Below, piece after piece: positions 1 through 14,000 of a stretch of 64,000 bases of DNA. Positions within the stretch are counted from its first letter, which is position 1. Every line of letters begins with the position of its first letter. The notes beneath the pieces were generated by a model, which had not been told where the DNA came from, ran no database searches, and was given only the letters and a program-made list of their open reading frames with translations. Made by a program: the position numbers and the translations under genes. The DNA comes from Tomocerus qinae (Eukaryota > Arthropoda > Collembola > Entomobryomorpha > Tomoceridae): contig CM034549.1 of the NCBI GenBank assembly GCA_020055645.1, forward strand, positions 29,595,930 through 29,659,929. The letters run 5' to 3'.

Positions 1-614
1 GTCATATCCCCTCACACTTTTCCCTACTTCAATTTTCAATTCCAATGATTAAATTTCACTTGCCTAATGTGGTGAGAAGTCGTGCATGCAGAGACACTCA
101 AGAAAGATTATCAATACAATATTAACTGATACAGAATAAAACCAAAAGTCCTTATTACCCCAATGCTTAATGGATAGCTATTAGATAGTTGTCTACAATG
201 AATTTCAGGAGGAAGATTAGATAGCAACAACAAAAATTAATGAAGGTTATGAAATTTCCAGCACGATAGAGAAATCCATTTAGACCTTTCAGCTCAGTGC
301 AGAATCATAAATAATATATTATGTAATGAGAATAATTTTCATTTAGCAATGTTGAGAATCTTTCTGAATGTCCTTAATTTGGAGTTTCTCCATTTTGCAT
401 ACATTTTGTCTACCTTGAAAGTTGGGCAGAGTAATTTATAAATATTTTAGAGGTTCTCATTAAGACAAGTAGAGATTTATATGAGATATGCCATTGTGCA
501 TTGTTGCAGAATGAGTCTGTCCGTTGTTAGTTTGTCTAAAGTATTTTAAGTTCAGCATTCAAGAAGGGTGTCTAGAGGGATTTGTGTGTTCAGTTTCAGT
601 GGCCTGCTTTCGAT
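1..614. other. Non-coding flank, no gene seen
   Basis: A+T-rich sequence with no coding frame I can support. If the weak minus-strand exon at 615-818 is real, this would be its 3' UTR, but I see no TTTATT here (AATAAA on the minus strand). That counts somewhat against a transcript ending here. Confidence 0.5.
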
Positions 615-818
615 TTACTTTCCCTGGTTCGAAGTACGTTGGTTGTTAAGCTGCAGTTGACTCGTCGTGTCTTCGTTTCCATTGTAGTATTTGGAGTCCA
701 TGATACATTCCTTAGCATTTGTGTCTGGACAAGTCTCTTCCCTTCTCTGCTGCGATTTTAGCTTTTCTTTTCTCCGTTCTGACTTTTCTTTCTTTCTGTT
801 GTCTGATTCAGGAGAGAT
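615..818 (-). CDS. Possible terminal exon of an unidentified minus-strand gene (weak)
   Basis: The minus strand shows a pyrimidine-rich acceptor ending CTCTCCAG at about 819-826. It opens directly, in phase 0, into 67 codons closed by TAA at 615-617. The peptide begins ISPESDNRKKEK and is very rich in Lys, Arg, Glu and Gln, then becomes polar with Asn, Gln and Thr. The stretch SERRKEK resembles the start of the basic region in HIF/NPAS-type bHLH-PAS proteins, but what follows does not continue as a bHLH, so I do not assign that family. No partner exon was found upstream and no poly(A) signal downstream. It may be a chance frame. Confidence 0.2.
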   Translation of the reverse strand: MSPESDNRKKEKSERRKEKLKSQQRREETCPDTNAKECIMDSKYYNGNEDTTSQLQLNNQRTSNQGK

Positions 819-3065
819 CTGGAGAGTACGTGTGAGAGTAAGCCCATCAACCAATTCACTTTTTATTTAAGCCGAAGGGAAGGAAACGAAACTAACGTAA
901 GCAAACTTACTTATTGTTAGGAAAGGAGTACATACATCCCTTATACATTACTATCTCCAATGGAATAAGATAGAGTTGAGGGGAATAGCAAACCAAATCA
1001 TCTGAAAAGTATAGCAGCAGACCAAGTTGAAATAGAGCACAGAATCTTGTAGAATGGGAGAGACCTTTCAGTCACTTCACCATAAAGCCCTAAAACTTAC
1101 ACAAATGCTTTTAGCAACGAAGAGACTTACCACGAGATTTTATTCCTTTTCCTCCTACGTCCTATTTCTATCTAATTCTCCATCTCAATCCCGTTATACC
1201 ATCTGTACCTAATGTAAAGTGACTTCGCGGATACCCATTATTTTATATATGCTATCAATATCCAAAGGGACAATCGTCCATTTTCACAGGATGCCTATGT
1301 AAGTAGTAGATCAAGTGTTTAGCCAAGTCAGAGTATCAAACAGGACTAATACTCAATTCTTCTTCATTAAAACGTGTAAGACTGGATAGAACACTGGAAG
1401 TGTAATTTTACATTCGAAACTACCTGCTAAAATTTGTGCTCGCATATTTATAAGTAGAGCTAAGTACGTAGTTAAGTTTCATAGCCTGCATTGTCGTACC
1501 TATGCATAAATCTTTAATTTTCTTCCCCCTTAAGTCAGAAAAGGATAAGCCAAGACAAGACAGGAAGCTTTGTTACATTTTTGCTTACACAAGGTATTCA
1601 GAGACAACAACTACTTTCTCTAATATATAAAAGAGAACATTTTATTAGTTATTTATACGTAACGTCCCAACGTTAGAGTCAGTTAAGCTGAGAGAAAGTC
1701 GAAACTTTTCAAGAATCACATCGTATCACTAGTTTTCGAGAAAGTCAAGAGTTTCCCTTCAACTTACAACACTACTACTCTGTCTGTGTGCATTACATAG
1801 TTGAACATAATACTTGAACTAACAATTACATAGTTAAGATAAGACTCGTAGAAAACACATGGGGCAAGTCTGGGTTAGTTCTGTCTGATGTCTATACCAG
1901 GCATTTTTACTCTAGTTACAAGATAAAAATTCTGATGCAATGCATGATGAAATGTTAGGGTGAATTCTTCTACTGCAGAAGCAATGTATAAGTTGACTTA
2001 TCCGCATTTAAAGTATTCGAATAGCAATGGTCGTGATGTGCACAGTAGAAAAAGAAAACGTAAATATGGATCAGTGGAATTTGGAATCTTATGGGAAAAG
2101 CTTAAGCGTCACATTAGAAGCATCTAGAATTCGTATTGGATCTCATGAACCCGTGCAGGGACTTTGAGATTACCCACATTACATCTCACATCTCACATCT
2201 GTGTTCATGTAGTCAATGTATGTACACCCAGACGAAGGAAACCCAACGTTTACAGAGTCTCTTCCAGTTACTTACGAGTACTTTTACAAAGTTCCAAGGG
2301 TAGACTAGCTACATTATGGGAGTTATAATGAAACTTGTGAGTTAACATAAGCAACACCACATAATATAAACTGCACTAATGTTCTCAGCTAAGCCGAGTC
2401 GCTAACTCAACTTTACTAGTAGCTCCTACCCATTGTTACTACTACTAATAGCAAAACTAAAATTGCATTCCAAATACTGGCGACTGGGGAACTTTCTAGT
2501 CTACTATCTAATTTCTTCTGCTTCGGGTTTCCGTCCGCTATAATATCATTTCGTGTCTGTTCATCTAACACAAGAATTGTGGCCGCCTACTAATGTGTCT
2601 ATTATGTGCACTAATGCTATTCTGCTCAAACTGCCCAACCCTTCGCTGTGGCTCGCTGGTGCATAATCTGTCTTTTACATTACTATCTATGTCTGCTACG
2701 TGCATTTGAACACCTATCTGCATGACATTTCTATTAACCATCTATGACCCTTGAATCCAAATTCAGTACCATGATATTGGGGTATATCTTCATTTGGCAT
2801 ATACTTAAAAGCATGTTTGCACTTTGTACGTGGATTAGAATGATGACAAGGTTAAAGCGTTCTTTGCATCAATTATTTCTATTGCAAACTGTAATTTATT
2901 GATGATAGGGTACTAACAGAGTAATCTTTGTTGGTCAATCTATTGGGTGGACACAACTTTACTGTGATACAATTAAAATTCATTCGCGAACCTGTCTTTC
3001 ATGTAGCAGTAGAAAACAGTCTCGTGTGAGTGTGCATTAGAAAATTGCATGTTGAAATTGTCTAG

Positions 3066-3183
3066 GTTAATTTTAGGCAGAAAATACGAAATATTGTTGC
3101 ATGCTCAAACCTCAGAAAACTGTGTATGGACATTGAGTTAATTTTAGGCAGAAATTTCGAAAATGGTTGCATGTCCAGGCTCG
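3066..3183. repeat. Imperfect direct repeat, two copies, 71-nt period
   Basis: Copies begin at 3066 and 3137. Both start GTTAATTTTAGGCAGAAA, continue with a similar CGAAAT/CGAAAA segment, then GTTGCATG, and end near a CTC. The copies differ by scattered substitutions, so this is an older local duplication rather than a fresh tandem array. Confidence 0.7.
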
Positions 3184-6100
3184 AAATATTTCTTTCGTGT
3201 AAATGTTAGTTTCGTAATTTTAATCAAGGAGCTTAGTAATAGAATTTTATTAGTTTGTATGGTTCACGCAAGGATTCAGCAAGAACTTGACATAAAGAAG
3301 GAACGTTGTAAATAGAAAGAGCACGAATATGAAGTGTACTAACATCGGAGTAATTAAATTGCAATGATTTGATAGGGTAGATATAGAATGACTAGAGTCG
3401 GAAATCACATCTGGAAATTAAATGGTACAAGTGTTGGAAAATAAGCAAATGTAAAGTAATCTAGCTGCGTTACTTAAATATAAGTTTGAAGGAGGTATGA
3501 AGGAATATCATGTAGGAAGGTTATTAAGGCTAAAATACATGAGACTTTAATGTAACAGGGCTTTAGAGTTTTACAGCCTTGTTAATTAAAATGTATGAAT
3601 TTGAGAGGGAGGAGAGAGGAGAAAGACGGAAGAAAGTTAAAACTGCCAGAGTTTTATTAGCCTTGTCTGTATCCACGAGGATAGCATGCAAGAAAGGGAG
3701 GTCTAGAGTCTGCCTGTAGTAATCCAGAGTAAAACCCTAGCGAACAACAAACTGTGAATTGGGAGCAGGAGGGAAAAGTAGTAAAACACTCGATGAGAAA
3801 AGTAATAGGAATGTTGAATATTTGTAGTGTGGTGAATTTGAGCGAGACATAAGATATACAGAGAGAAAGAACATGACATAAGTAAGTTATATGGACAAGT
3901 CAAACAGAAGCAAGAGAGCAACATCAAGCCTTACCTATACATTTAAGATTACCTAAGTAAAATACAACCACTAAGAGTTATGCCACAGTTCTTTAAGCAA
4001 AAAGGAAAAATCCAACAATTTCACAGAACTCCGAGTTGTGCAATGCTCTCTTCTACTATACCAAAATATAGTTAATATATTGGTAATAAGCAGTAGCGTA
4101 TAGTTTTACTGCTTGAGTGAGTAAGGGTTGACTAGAGGCTACAGGTAAGAATAAACTGCGTATTACATCCATCTGTATGCACATAGAAGACCAGGTAAAA
4201 TAAGCTAAGGTAAAGAATGACATGCGAACTAGACACAATCGAACAAAGCCAGGAGCGGAAGGAAGTTTTGCACCACTCTAATACTATTTCATACGAACTT
4301 AATATCAACCTCTCCTCCCGTCCTCCTCCTCAACTTTTTGGCCAGTACAATACCAGAGTTACCCGAGAGCTAGTCCAACAGACTGACTCCTTTATTCCAA
4401 CACTCCGACAGCCTCTCATAAAAACTGAAACATTTTAGACTTTCAGCCTTCTTCCAAAATATGCTCTTCACCATCTCAATCCTTTATCTCTCACTTTTCC
4501 CTACCCCATTCTGTGCTACGCTCCAGCTATTAAATTCATTTTTACTCACACTGTGCATTATCTCTTCCAATTGCCTCATCATTAATTCAAATTGCAGTCG
4601 GATGAGCAAAGGAGTTTTTGCCCTATAGGTACATTCATCATCTCTACATTATGTAGCTCTGGATTATTGAAATCACGAGATTTCGTTAAGGCCAGGTTAA
4701 AAATTATCTTCCACATGCTGCTGGCGTGTGACTATTTATACTCTCGCTCAGTGCGTTTCAATCTTTTTCAGACACAGTAATAATTATGTCCTCCAGGAAT
4801 TGAACCTTTTCCCTCCTGGATCATATAATTAGTACCGCTTAGATACTAATGATGTATATGTATACTCTATGAAGAATATAATGTAAATTGTAGCTCATTA
4901 AATTTCGTCGTAATAAGATTCGTTTAATTAGCCTAGTGTTTACTTAGTAGGAGGATATGCGATGGATAGAAATTTGAGTTCATTTAATCTTCCACAACCC
5001 ATTTTCTCTCAGCTTAATGCAAGACTTTGCTTTAAATGACCATTTTGCAACTATAACTAATGACAATGAGAATACGTTGAAGAACTAAATTACAAAGCAC
5101 GTTGAATTGTAATGGAAGTATGCTCTAGATATACACTGACAAACACTAATAACAGCAATGAAGACAGTAGTATTCTATTGCAATATTAAATACTACTCCT
5201 TTTGCTTCTTCTCCCGACTTATGTTTATGCAAAGAGTAGGTATGTAAATCACGGTAATGCACAGCTAAGGTTAAGTATTCTATTTTGTAGCAATTTAAGC
5301 ATACATAACATAACCATTATTTATACATGCATAGTACAGATACACTTCACTTGAGATACGACTGAGGAAACGAATGTCAATGTATTGTGTTTGCTGCAAA
5401 TAAATGAAATACGCTATTCGCCTGACATCTGATTGTCTCTCGTCCCGTCATAAAATGTATGCAAAACGTATGAAATATGAATAAATATTACGTAATAAGG
5501 CCCCAGCAGGAATATTAAAGGCATGCGATAAGCAAACCATAACGAATACAATGTACATTGCTATCAAATAGAAACGACAGTTAACGTAGTGGACAGGATA
5601 TATTATATGGAATTCGTTTTGTGCTTTATCCTTATTACATCTTTACATAACTTGATGGGGAAACTAGAAACTGAATAATGTAGAAGACAACAGGATGTTT
5701 TAACCTCCACTTTTTACTTGCCTTGCATACCAAAAAATAGATCTCAGCTGGAAAAATCCATACTAGTAAATCTTTAAGCAATTCAGTTCTACTTGATATG
5801 ATAGTTGTTGATAGCATGTACTGCTCCTTCAACTTATTACCCATTTAAAGCCTTCATGTCTGCAACAAATTTTGCAACTGTAATGGCAACTATTGGATTC
5901 ATCGTAAGATGGCTACTAACATATCAATCCGCATACCATAGTAAGTAAGTGCTTGTTCTCGACTGATCGTTATTAGAGACGACTGGGGTTTACTTTGAAG
6001 AGGTAAATACCTTTCCTGTTGGAAGCCCTGAAGTCAAACTCAGGAAGGGTCTTACGAAACATTCGAATTAGTAAGTTGTTTTTATTAAAATAATATCACG

Positions 6101-7739
6101 TTTGCGATTATTGCAATCTTTAAGCCCGTAGGTACTATAAGCATATTTCTACTTGAGTATTTAGATTGTATATATTTAATACATTCGAAATCAAATAAGT
6201 TTTTATTCACTGGAACTTCTAGTCTTTCGGTAGAATTCGGATTTGGTTAACTACCCTTTCGGATTCGTAGAAATACTACCACTCAGCGTTCGGATATATA
6301 CTATTGGGATTTCGGATATGTATCCTGACCCTTTCAATGTGATAGGTTATGAGACCAGTCAATATTTACTAGCATTTCAAGTTCTATGTCTTTTCAATGG
6401 GTATCGGCAGTACCTTTAATGGGTTAAGTATACCAACAAAGGTAAACGTAAAAACACATTGCAGCAATATTCTTGGATGACGATAGGTACATAGTGTACA
6501 AAAAGTATTCCTTGTGCTCTGCTGGCAAATCGATTCTGCTATAAAATTAATACTCTTCAACGAATAGAGTATTGCATGTAAAATATATATTTATACAATA
6601 CGTACTGTACTATTATATATTAAATACTACATTCTATGTACCTAGTTTATCATGAGTTGCAGAGCTGTTTTTTGCACATGTGTCTCTAGAAAAGCAATAA
6701 CTCAAATGATTGAGTTGGCTTGCTCCTTGAGGAGTCATCGCTCATGAGTGTCTTGGACAAATCCAGAGCCAAGCTAAGGTCTAAATGCTAGCAAAAGAAC
6801 TTTATGAATATTCATATCTGTACAAAAACTCGAAACACATGTCTAATTTACTGTATCCTTTTGGCATTATCTTCTTCTACTCTATCCTTTGAATATGGAT
6901 TTCAAAATGTATAAATGCAATAGAAATAAGACAATCAATCTGGAGATAAACAAATCCTGATCCAAAATAGTTATCTATTGTGGCAGAAATCGTGAACAAA
7001 TTGGTTAGGGAGTTGATTGATTCATCCATCATGTCAAATGTGCGTCATTCTATTTTCAGGTTATATATCTTGTATTCTTTGTCATTGTCAAATCATAAAT
7101 CAAATTCACTCCCATTCGGCATTCTTGTATCAAAGATACATGTGTACACTAACAATGGCAGTTTTGTAAATTCCGTATAGGAACAAATATCTATTTTTCG
7201 GGCATATTGTATAAATTTTCCAAAATGCAATGTAACCAGTGAGAGTCAGCAATTCTAATAATATGGTAGGTCAGAAATGACAATGGAAAGACTCTCCCGA
7301 GAATACGTTACAGATTATTAATGAAAATATTAAATGCGCCGATAGCGACCTCGCTTAAATAACGATGTATCTACCAGTAACATTAACATAACAGAAAGTC
7401 CCATAATACCTCAGGACCAGGAGTTGAAAATTCTATTGTAATGTAATGACCATAATGCAGTATAACAATATTACATGCATAAATACGTTGCATATTTTAT
7501 GGTTCGTTTGTCCTTGCTTAACATTACACCAAGAGTACATAGAAAACACACTGTTGTTAGTTTCCGTGTGGTGGTATATATTAAATATATATTATAGATA
7601 TATTAGTTTTGTACAATAATGCGTAGCTATATACATATATACTTAATACTTAGGCTTGGTAAGTGCATTAAGGAGAGAAACGAGGAAATGTTGGGTAGAG
7701 TGGTGGAATTATTACACGAAGTGCCAGAGTACGTATGTA

Positions 7740-8050
7740 AAACCCTGGGTCACGTCGCGTCACGTTTGTATAGTGACTACTGTAAGTAAGCTGAGTCGGA
7801 TGATGTTTGTAGTTTGTGTGGAGTAGTAGCAGTCGCGGTTCTTCTGGACGGAGTTGTAGAGCAAAGCGGAGTGAAAAGGAAGGAAAGAGCTCAAAGTGGT
7901 CCGTATGTGAGAAAGGACTTGCCAGATCTGAGTTGGACTCTCACCAGACAACAACCAGTCGTGCCGTTCTCTTCCACTCGATTATATACCAAAATCCAAA
8001 CCAAGATCAACTTGAGTGTACGCTACAGTGATTCGGGAACCTTGTCATAG
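7740..8050. promoter_or_regulatory. Candidate orphan promoter or non-coding first exon
   Basis: This block is visibly richer in CpG than its surroundings. It contains two exact GTCACGT copies at 7749-7755 and 7759-7765, ten bases apart with a CGC spacer. Just downstream, at 7782, is a strong donor-like GTAAGTAAG on the plus strand. Frames on either strand (for example 7814-8050 plus, 7760-7954 minus) encode nothing I recognise. It could be a non-coding first exon with its promoter, or a regulatory element. No target gene is identifiable. Confidence 0.25.
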
Positions 8051-11000
8051 TCTTGCAATAATGCTGTAACTGTTTCATCCGATCTTGCCTCACTGTGATT
8101 TTTCAGTTGTCATTTCTTCAATCTATTACTGTGCACATCAGCATGCACTCACACAAAGACTTGTCTTCGGAGAAAGCCCGCATTATATTGGATTCGGGTC
8201 GAAAAATAGATTCTCTTCAGATGACTGACTGATCGCATCTACTACAGTTGACTTCTTATACTAGGATTTGGGAAATACTAACTTCTTCAGAATAATATTC
8301 CAAAAACAAAAATATTCGTGTACCGTGTGCTTTTTATGTATGGTGAATACAGTAACTGTAATACTCATTGTTTCAGTGGATTTATAACAGTAATAGTCTA
8401 GGAAAACAATACTAGCTTAGTAGTTTTCTCGTGTAATGATAGGATATTTCTGGAGTGCTTTTTCTGGCTATATTATGACCAGACTTCGTGTATACTAGTG
8501 TCTAGCTTCACTTTCGATTAGACTGGCCTGGTTACATTTCATTTTCTCTCCCACTAAGGAAATAAGAAAGGGCAAGCGTATAACAAAACGACAACCTGGA
8601 ACCTCTTCTGGACGGATAATAAAGAAGAATCGAGCATCCTTCTCTCTCGTTCTTTCGATCACGTCTTCACTCTACATTGTCTTCTCCGAAAAGTTTTTCA
8701 GCAATATAGTGAATACAGCCGTTATAATATAATACCTATTAATTACTAACTCACAGTTACTCACACCACAAAATCAAATCCTACAATTTAAGTAGGTACT
8801 CCTTACATCGTGCATTATATTATATTAAATTACCCAATCTATTGGCTACATCCGCTCAGGCTAACTTCGTTCCACGGTACAAATAGCATTCAGAAAAGTG
8901 TTTTTCCTCGCATTCATTTTATTGCAGATCACATTCCCGTGTTGTGTAACTAGATTTTCACCCTTTGTTAACCTTCTCTATTACATAATAGTTGTTTCTC
9001 CGCTTGAAAACAGTGGCACAACTGCAAAGAATGTTCAGTGTGTGTGCTCCATAAAATGTTTATTGCATCATTAAAATACATCAAATGTACTGAAAATAAC
9101 GATGTGTACAACAGATAACAAGATAAGTCAAGAAAGAATACGCTACCCAAACTAGAGTTCAAGGATACAATTGCATTTGACAAAGAAGAGTATAGGGTAA
9201 ACAGAAATCACATCGATTCCTGGCTATTGGCATTTATTTCAAGAAAGCAAAAACAGCACAGTATTTTCTTGCTTTGTGCATGAAAGAGACTGGAATTCTT
9301 TGTCTGTGAGTAAATGGTGTTAAATAGAATAGAACTCTGGAGTGGTAAAGTGAAAACTACAGTTGTGTTTTCCGTTGTTTCAGTGTCTGACTCTGACGTC
9401 TCTCTACGAACTGATGTGTGACGTAATGAAACTCAATCTACTTGTTATTTCTAATTGACTCCGAGTCGAAGAAAATTCTGGCAGTAATTGTCTTCCTGAG
9501 TTATTTACTAATTTTCACTGTTCACTTACTCCCGGATCGGATTAAATCCTACACTCAGCCGGCATTTGAAGCAGAAAATTTCCATTTCATTAAAGTGAGA
9601 AGAAAACATCCTTCGCTTCTGATTTATTAATTCCCACTAAATTACAAGTCACCCAAATGAAAAGCGTTTCCGTGATGTCTTCTGCTGCATAGTAAGTACG
9701 TGATTAAAATTAAAGAGCAAATTTTACTGCACACAGTGTAAAGATTTCTGTATAATTAGGTTTCTGTCTCTGCCTATCAGATCATGTAGTGGTATCGTAT
9801 TATATATATCGGTGCTTGATTTCCTCCGAGATAGATTATATCTAAAAGGCGAACGATGATACTGTAATATCCTAACTTTACGTAGGGTTAGTTAGAGTCA
9901 AAATAATATTATAAAGTTAGACCTTTTCTTAATTTGAAGAAGAAACTCGTTGAATCTTTCCGCTATGGCACGCTACTCTATTCCGCTAACTTTCTTCTAT
10001 TTCATTACCTGCGCTGACTACCATCCTTCGTACGTAACTTTCTCCAGAAAATTGTAGGGTGACAGATAGTTATAATACGTGTAAAAGATAAAATATAACT
10101 ATATACTGACTAATTGCATACATCCATTCAATGCATTATAGGCTTTTTGCTTTTCTATAGGAGATAATACCATTAGTGTATCTAACAGAGTCTTGTACAC
10201 ACATCGAGTGGAATCCTCGTTGAGTGAAAAGAGACTTATTGAATGAGAAATCAAATCGAATCACATAATCAAGCCTATCAGATTACACACAAAAAACGTC
10301 TTGTTCCTATTGCTCCCTTTGCATTTTCTTGCGGGAGTAAATACACGGGTTATCAAAAGATGAGTTCAATTTAAGCTGCAAACTGATACATCAAATTACT
10401 TCAACATTTACAGTTTTCTGTAATCTTGCACTGCAGATCAAACAAATACCCACTCTTATCTCTTTCTACTAAATACCTATAGAAATGAAATGGAGCATGG
10501 CTATCTGTAAAATGAAATTATAAGATATTTCTTGTCCTTTATCTTTAAGTGTGGGCGAACCATAAAATGATCTGAGATGATACAGTAATACGAATCCTTA
10601 AAGTATTACCCGTACTTAACACTGAGCATGCCAAAAGCCTTATCAATTCTCTTCTTTCTTTTTTTGATCTTATAAGTCATTCTAACATTTCAAAGATATA
10701 ATCAAAAGAAATTCAATACTCACAAAGATACTGTTGCATTTATTTTCTGAATTGGGAGAAATTCCAAAGTGGCCCACGGCATTCCACTCCGCAATACTCA
10801 ATAGTATTTACTCGAGGCAGAAATGTTGCAGTATTTGAAAGAATGAGCGATTTTCAAAGTTATGCTCCCTAAAGGGAAACTTATGCATTCTTACGTAGAA
10901 AAAATACACTCCGATGCATGTATCTCTTATTCATCGGGATAAGGTACAAAAGGTAGACTTTTACGCTAGTTTGCAAGGTTAATATTTTCTCGGTATTCAT

Positions 11001-14000
11001 ATTTATGCTATGGTACTCAGGTGCGTATAAAATGATACGACCAAAAACATTTTACTTATATACTTGCTTGCAGTTGAATCGGTTTAAGAGTTCCGCAATT
11101 ACATTACAACATCTTACACCATATACCTTTTTACGATCGAGTCACATACCATACCATTGTTATCTGCAACAACTGAACTTTATGTTATTGTCACATATAG
11201 CTTATCCATACTTGAATTGTTATTATAAACTACACTATACATGAACATATTATAGTATACGTAGACACTAGACAGACATAATATAAATATGAACTTACTT
11301 TGTACACGAAATATTGTAATTCTCCTATCTATGGATATGATATAGACCATAAATTATTTAGGATGTGTACAGATTATTTTTATGCAAGTTTTAGAGCATC
11401 TATTACATCAGTCATCTCAGCTTTAGTGCATTATTTGAATCGCACTAAAAGTATAGTGAAGTCATTGGTGTGTAATAAATTCAGCAGTAGTAAAGACCGA
11501 GAATTTCTTGCAGGTATAATAATTTTGTTCTGCTATATGAAATGATGTCTATGAAAAGCATCTTTGAAAAAATAGTTCGTGATATGATATGACATGCAAT
11601 TTGAAATACTCTTGACAGGTTCAATAAAACGTGATATTTCATAATGTATTAAAATACTCATGCGTAATATCTACGGAGTCAAATTTTGCCTACATTATTC
11701 AATGATATATAAAACAAAGTTGTGATTGTGAATTTGAATCACAAAGATGTAGGAAAACAAGCTTTAATTTTTATGGCCGGGTACATATGGATTACGAAAT
11801 GTTATATATAAGTTAATTTAAGGTAAATACATAATGTATAGATTTGTTGTGATTAGATCTTGCTTCTTCAGTTCTCTGCGGTGTGATAAGATAAGATTTG
11901 TTGTAAAACTTGCGTCTCAGGATGATGTGATGCAATGGAGGTAAGGGAGGTTGAGTAAGCTAAGTAGATAGATAAGCAGACGAGGAGTCACTACTATGAG
12001 GGACATAGAGGTAGGTAGAGGAGTAGAACGGGCAGAGAGAGGCTCTGAGTTTTAACGATATCAAAGAGATGATAGTTAGGATTAGGAATTTAGAGTTGTG
12101 ATTCAATTCTACTCTGCAATTCCTTCTCCACTCACTAACTTCTGTTTCGTATTCATTTCTTGGTCTTCAGTGTTTGAATACTCTGTCTTTGGTATGTAAG
12201 GAATTTGTGGGCTTTCGCCTTCTTTGAGTGCCTTTCTCTCGTCTGTTTGAATTAAATTGATGTTGATGTATAGCGCTAGGTGCATACATATTACATTTTA
12301 CTACCACATTGTACTGTAATTCATTCTCAGCCAGTGATATTACATTTTATATCTGTGTGCATGCAAAATCATAAGCAAAGCACTTGGACTTTAATGTAAT
12401 CAACTTGCGGCCGTCTTCCAACATCGTTCCCAGGAAATTCTCCCGGAGACTCATTCTGTAGGATTATTTGCTTAAGCAAAGAGGTAGCATTAAATCTGCC
12501 TCATGAATGTAGGTGAATCCTTATAGATAGGTAATACGTATATATATACACTATCTAAATCTTATTGTGATACAAAGTTATTATGCAAAAAGCGTGAAAT
12601 GAATTTTTGACTTGCTATAATGGAGCTCCTAAGCTACCGTCATGTCAAATAACATCTGGGAAGTAGCAAATTGTCTACTTGTCATGTAATATATTCATAG
12701 CCATTTATTAAAGTAAGGAGGTACAAGAAACCAATTTCAAAAATAATTAATGAGCAATTTATCGAAAGTCACTTTCTTAAAGTCAGGTGTGAATGTGTGA
12801 ACATTAAATCATCGTTTATGTGATGGATGTGCATTTAATTTAGGTAAATGTTCTCGTATGTCGTCGTATAGCTCGTATTTGTATATGTAATACATCACAG
12901 GAGACGGAAAAGCAAACATTTATTCATTCATTGTTTACCTTCTCCGATTCTCCACTCAGAATTTGCGTACACGCTTGAATATAATACCTGCCTCCTACTT
13001 CTATCTTCATACAGATTTAAGGTTTCAGTTTCCATTTAGGTTTATTTACCCTTTCTATGTTTACGTTTGGTGTGTGCGACAGTTTCTTCAAGTTTTGCCT
13101 TCAAACGCTTCTATATTGTATGCATATGTATTAATTTACTTTTCTACACTTGAGATTCCAATATTTGTGAATGCGTGTAATATAGTTATATATTGAGACA
13201 TTATTTTGTTACCACTGTAATAATAAGTTGAACTAAAAAGCTGTCAGCTTAGTCATGGAGCTTTAATTTTAGTATATAAAATTCACAGTAAGAAACAATC
13301 AATACTTTACTACAATACAGTAGCTATCTATTTTTGGTATTGTTAGTTATTTGAGCAAAAGTTAGCCATTACACGCATAGAGAGGAGAAGAATACTTAGT
13401 AATTGCTCTACTTTGTTCCTTTATTACTTAACAAGATAACAGAGTTAGCACAATTACTGTTACGTGCTTTGCTATTGTGTTTGTTACTTAGTTGATGAGT
13501 CAATAGAAATATCAATGCATAACTGTTGTCTATATAGATAGATAGTTTGAGGAAAATGTAGAGGAGGAATCGATTTCGCGTTCGTATCATTTCGTGTCAG
13601 TCATGGCCACAAGAATTTAGTAACTCATAAGTGGTTCACCTTAGCAGATAGCAAGGGCTGTCTTCGTTTACCATTTAACTATAACTCAGCAATTTTCAAG
13701 CTTTCAGAAAAGACTACGTATCTATTATACTCGCTGCTATGTAAAGTAACAGAATCGAAAATCGGACAGAAGAAATAGGGCAAAACAGAGTAGTCAAGTA
13801 GCACTAAATCGCTTGAGTCGATTCGATGTGTATAATAAGGCTTTGCATTGGAACTATAGTTTAAGGGATATGAAACGACCTGCACCGAATTGAACGGATG
13901 CACATGTGATAGAGCCAATCAATAATTCTACATATACATAAGGCTAGCAGCATTTTCTTGACTGCTTTCAGCATTCTATATCTAATATATATTTATAATA

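Noticed and set aside
6690-6780. Stem-forming stretch that looked like a tRNA
   Set aside because: Short inverted repeats are present, but no T-loop GTTCRA box and no cloverleaf can be built.
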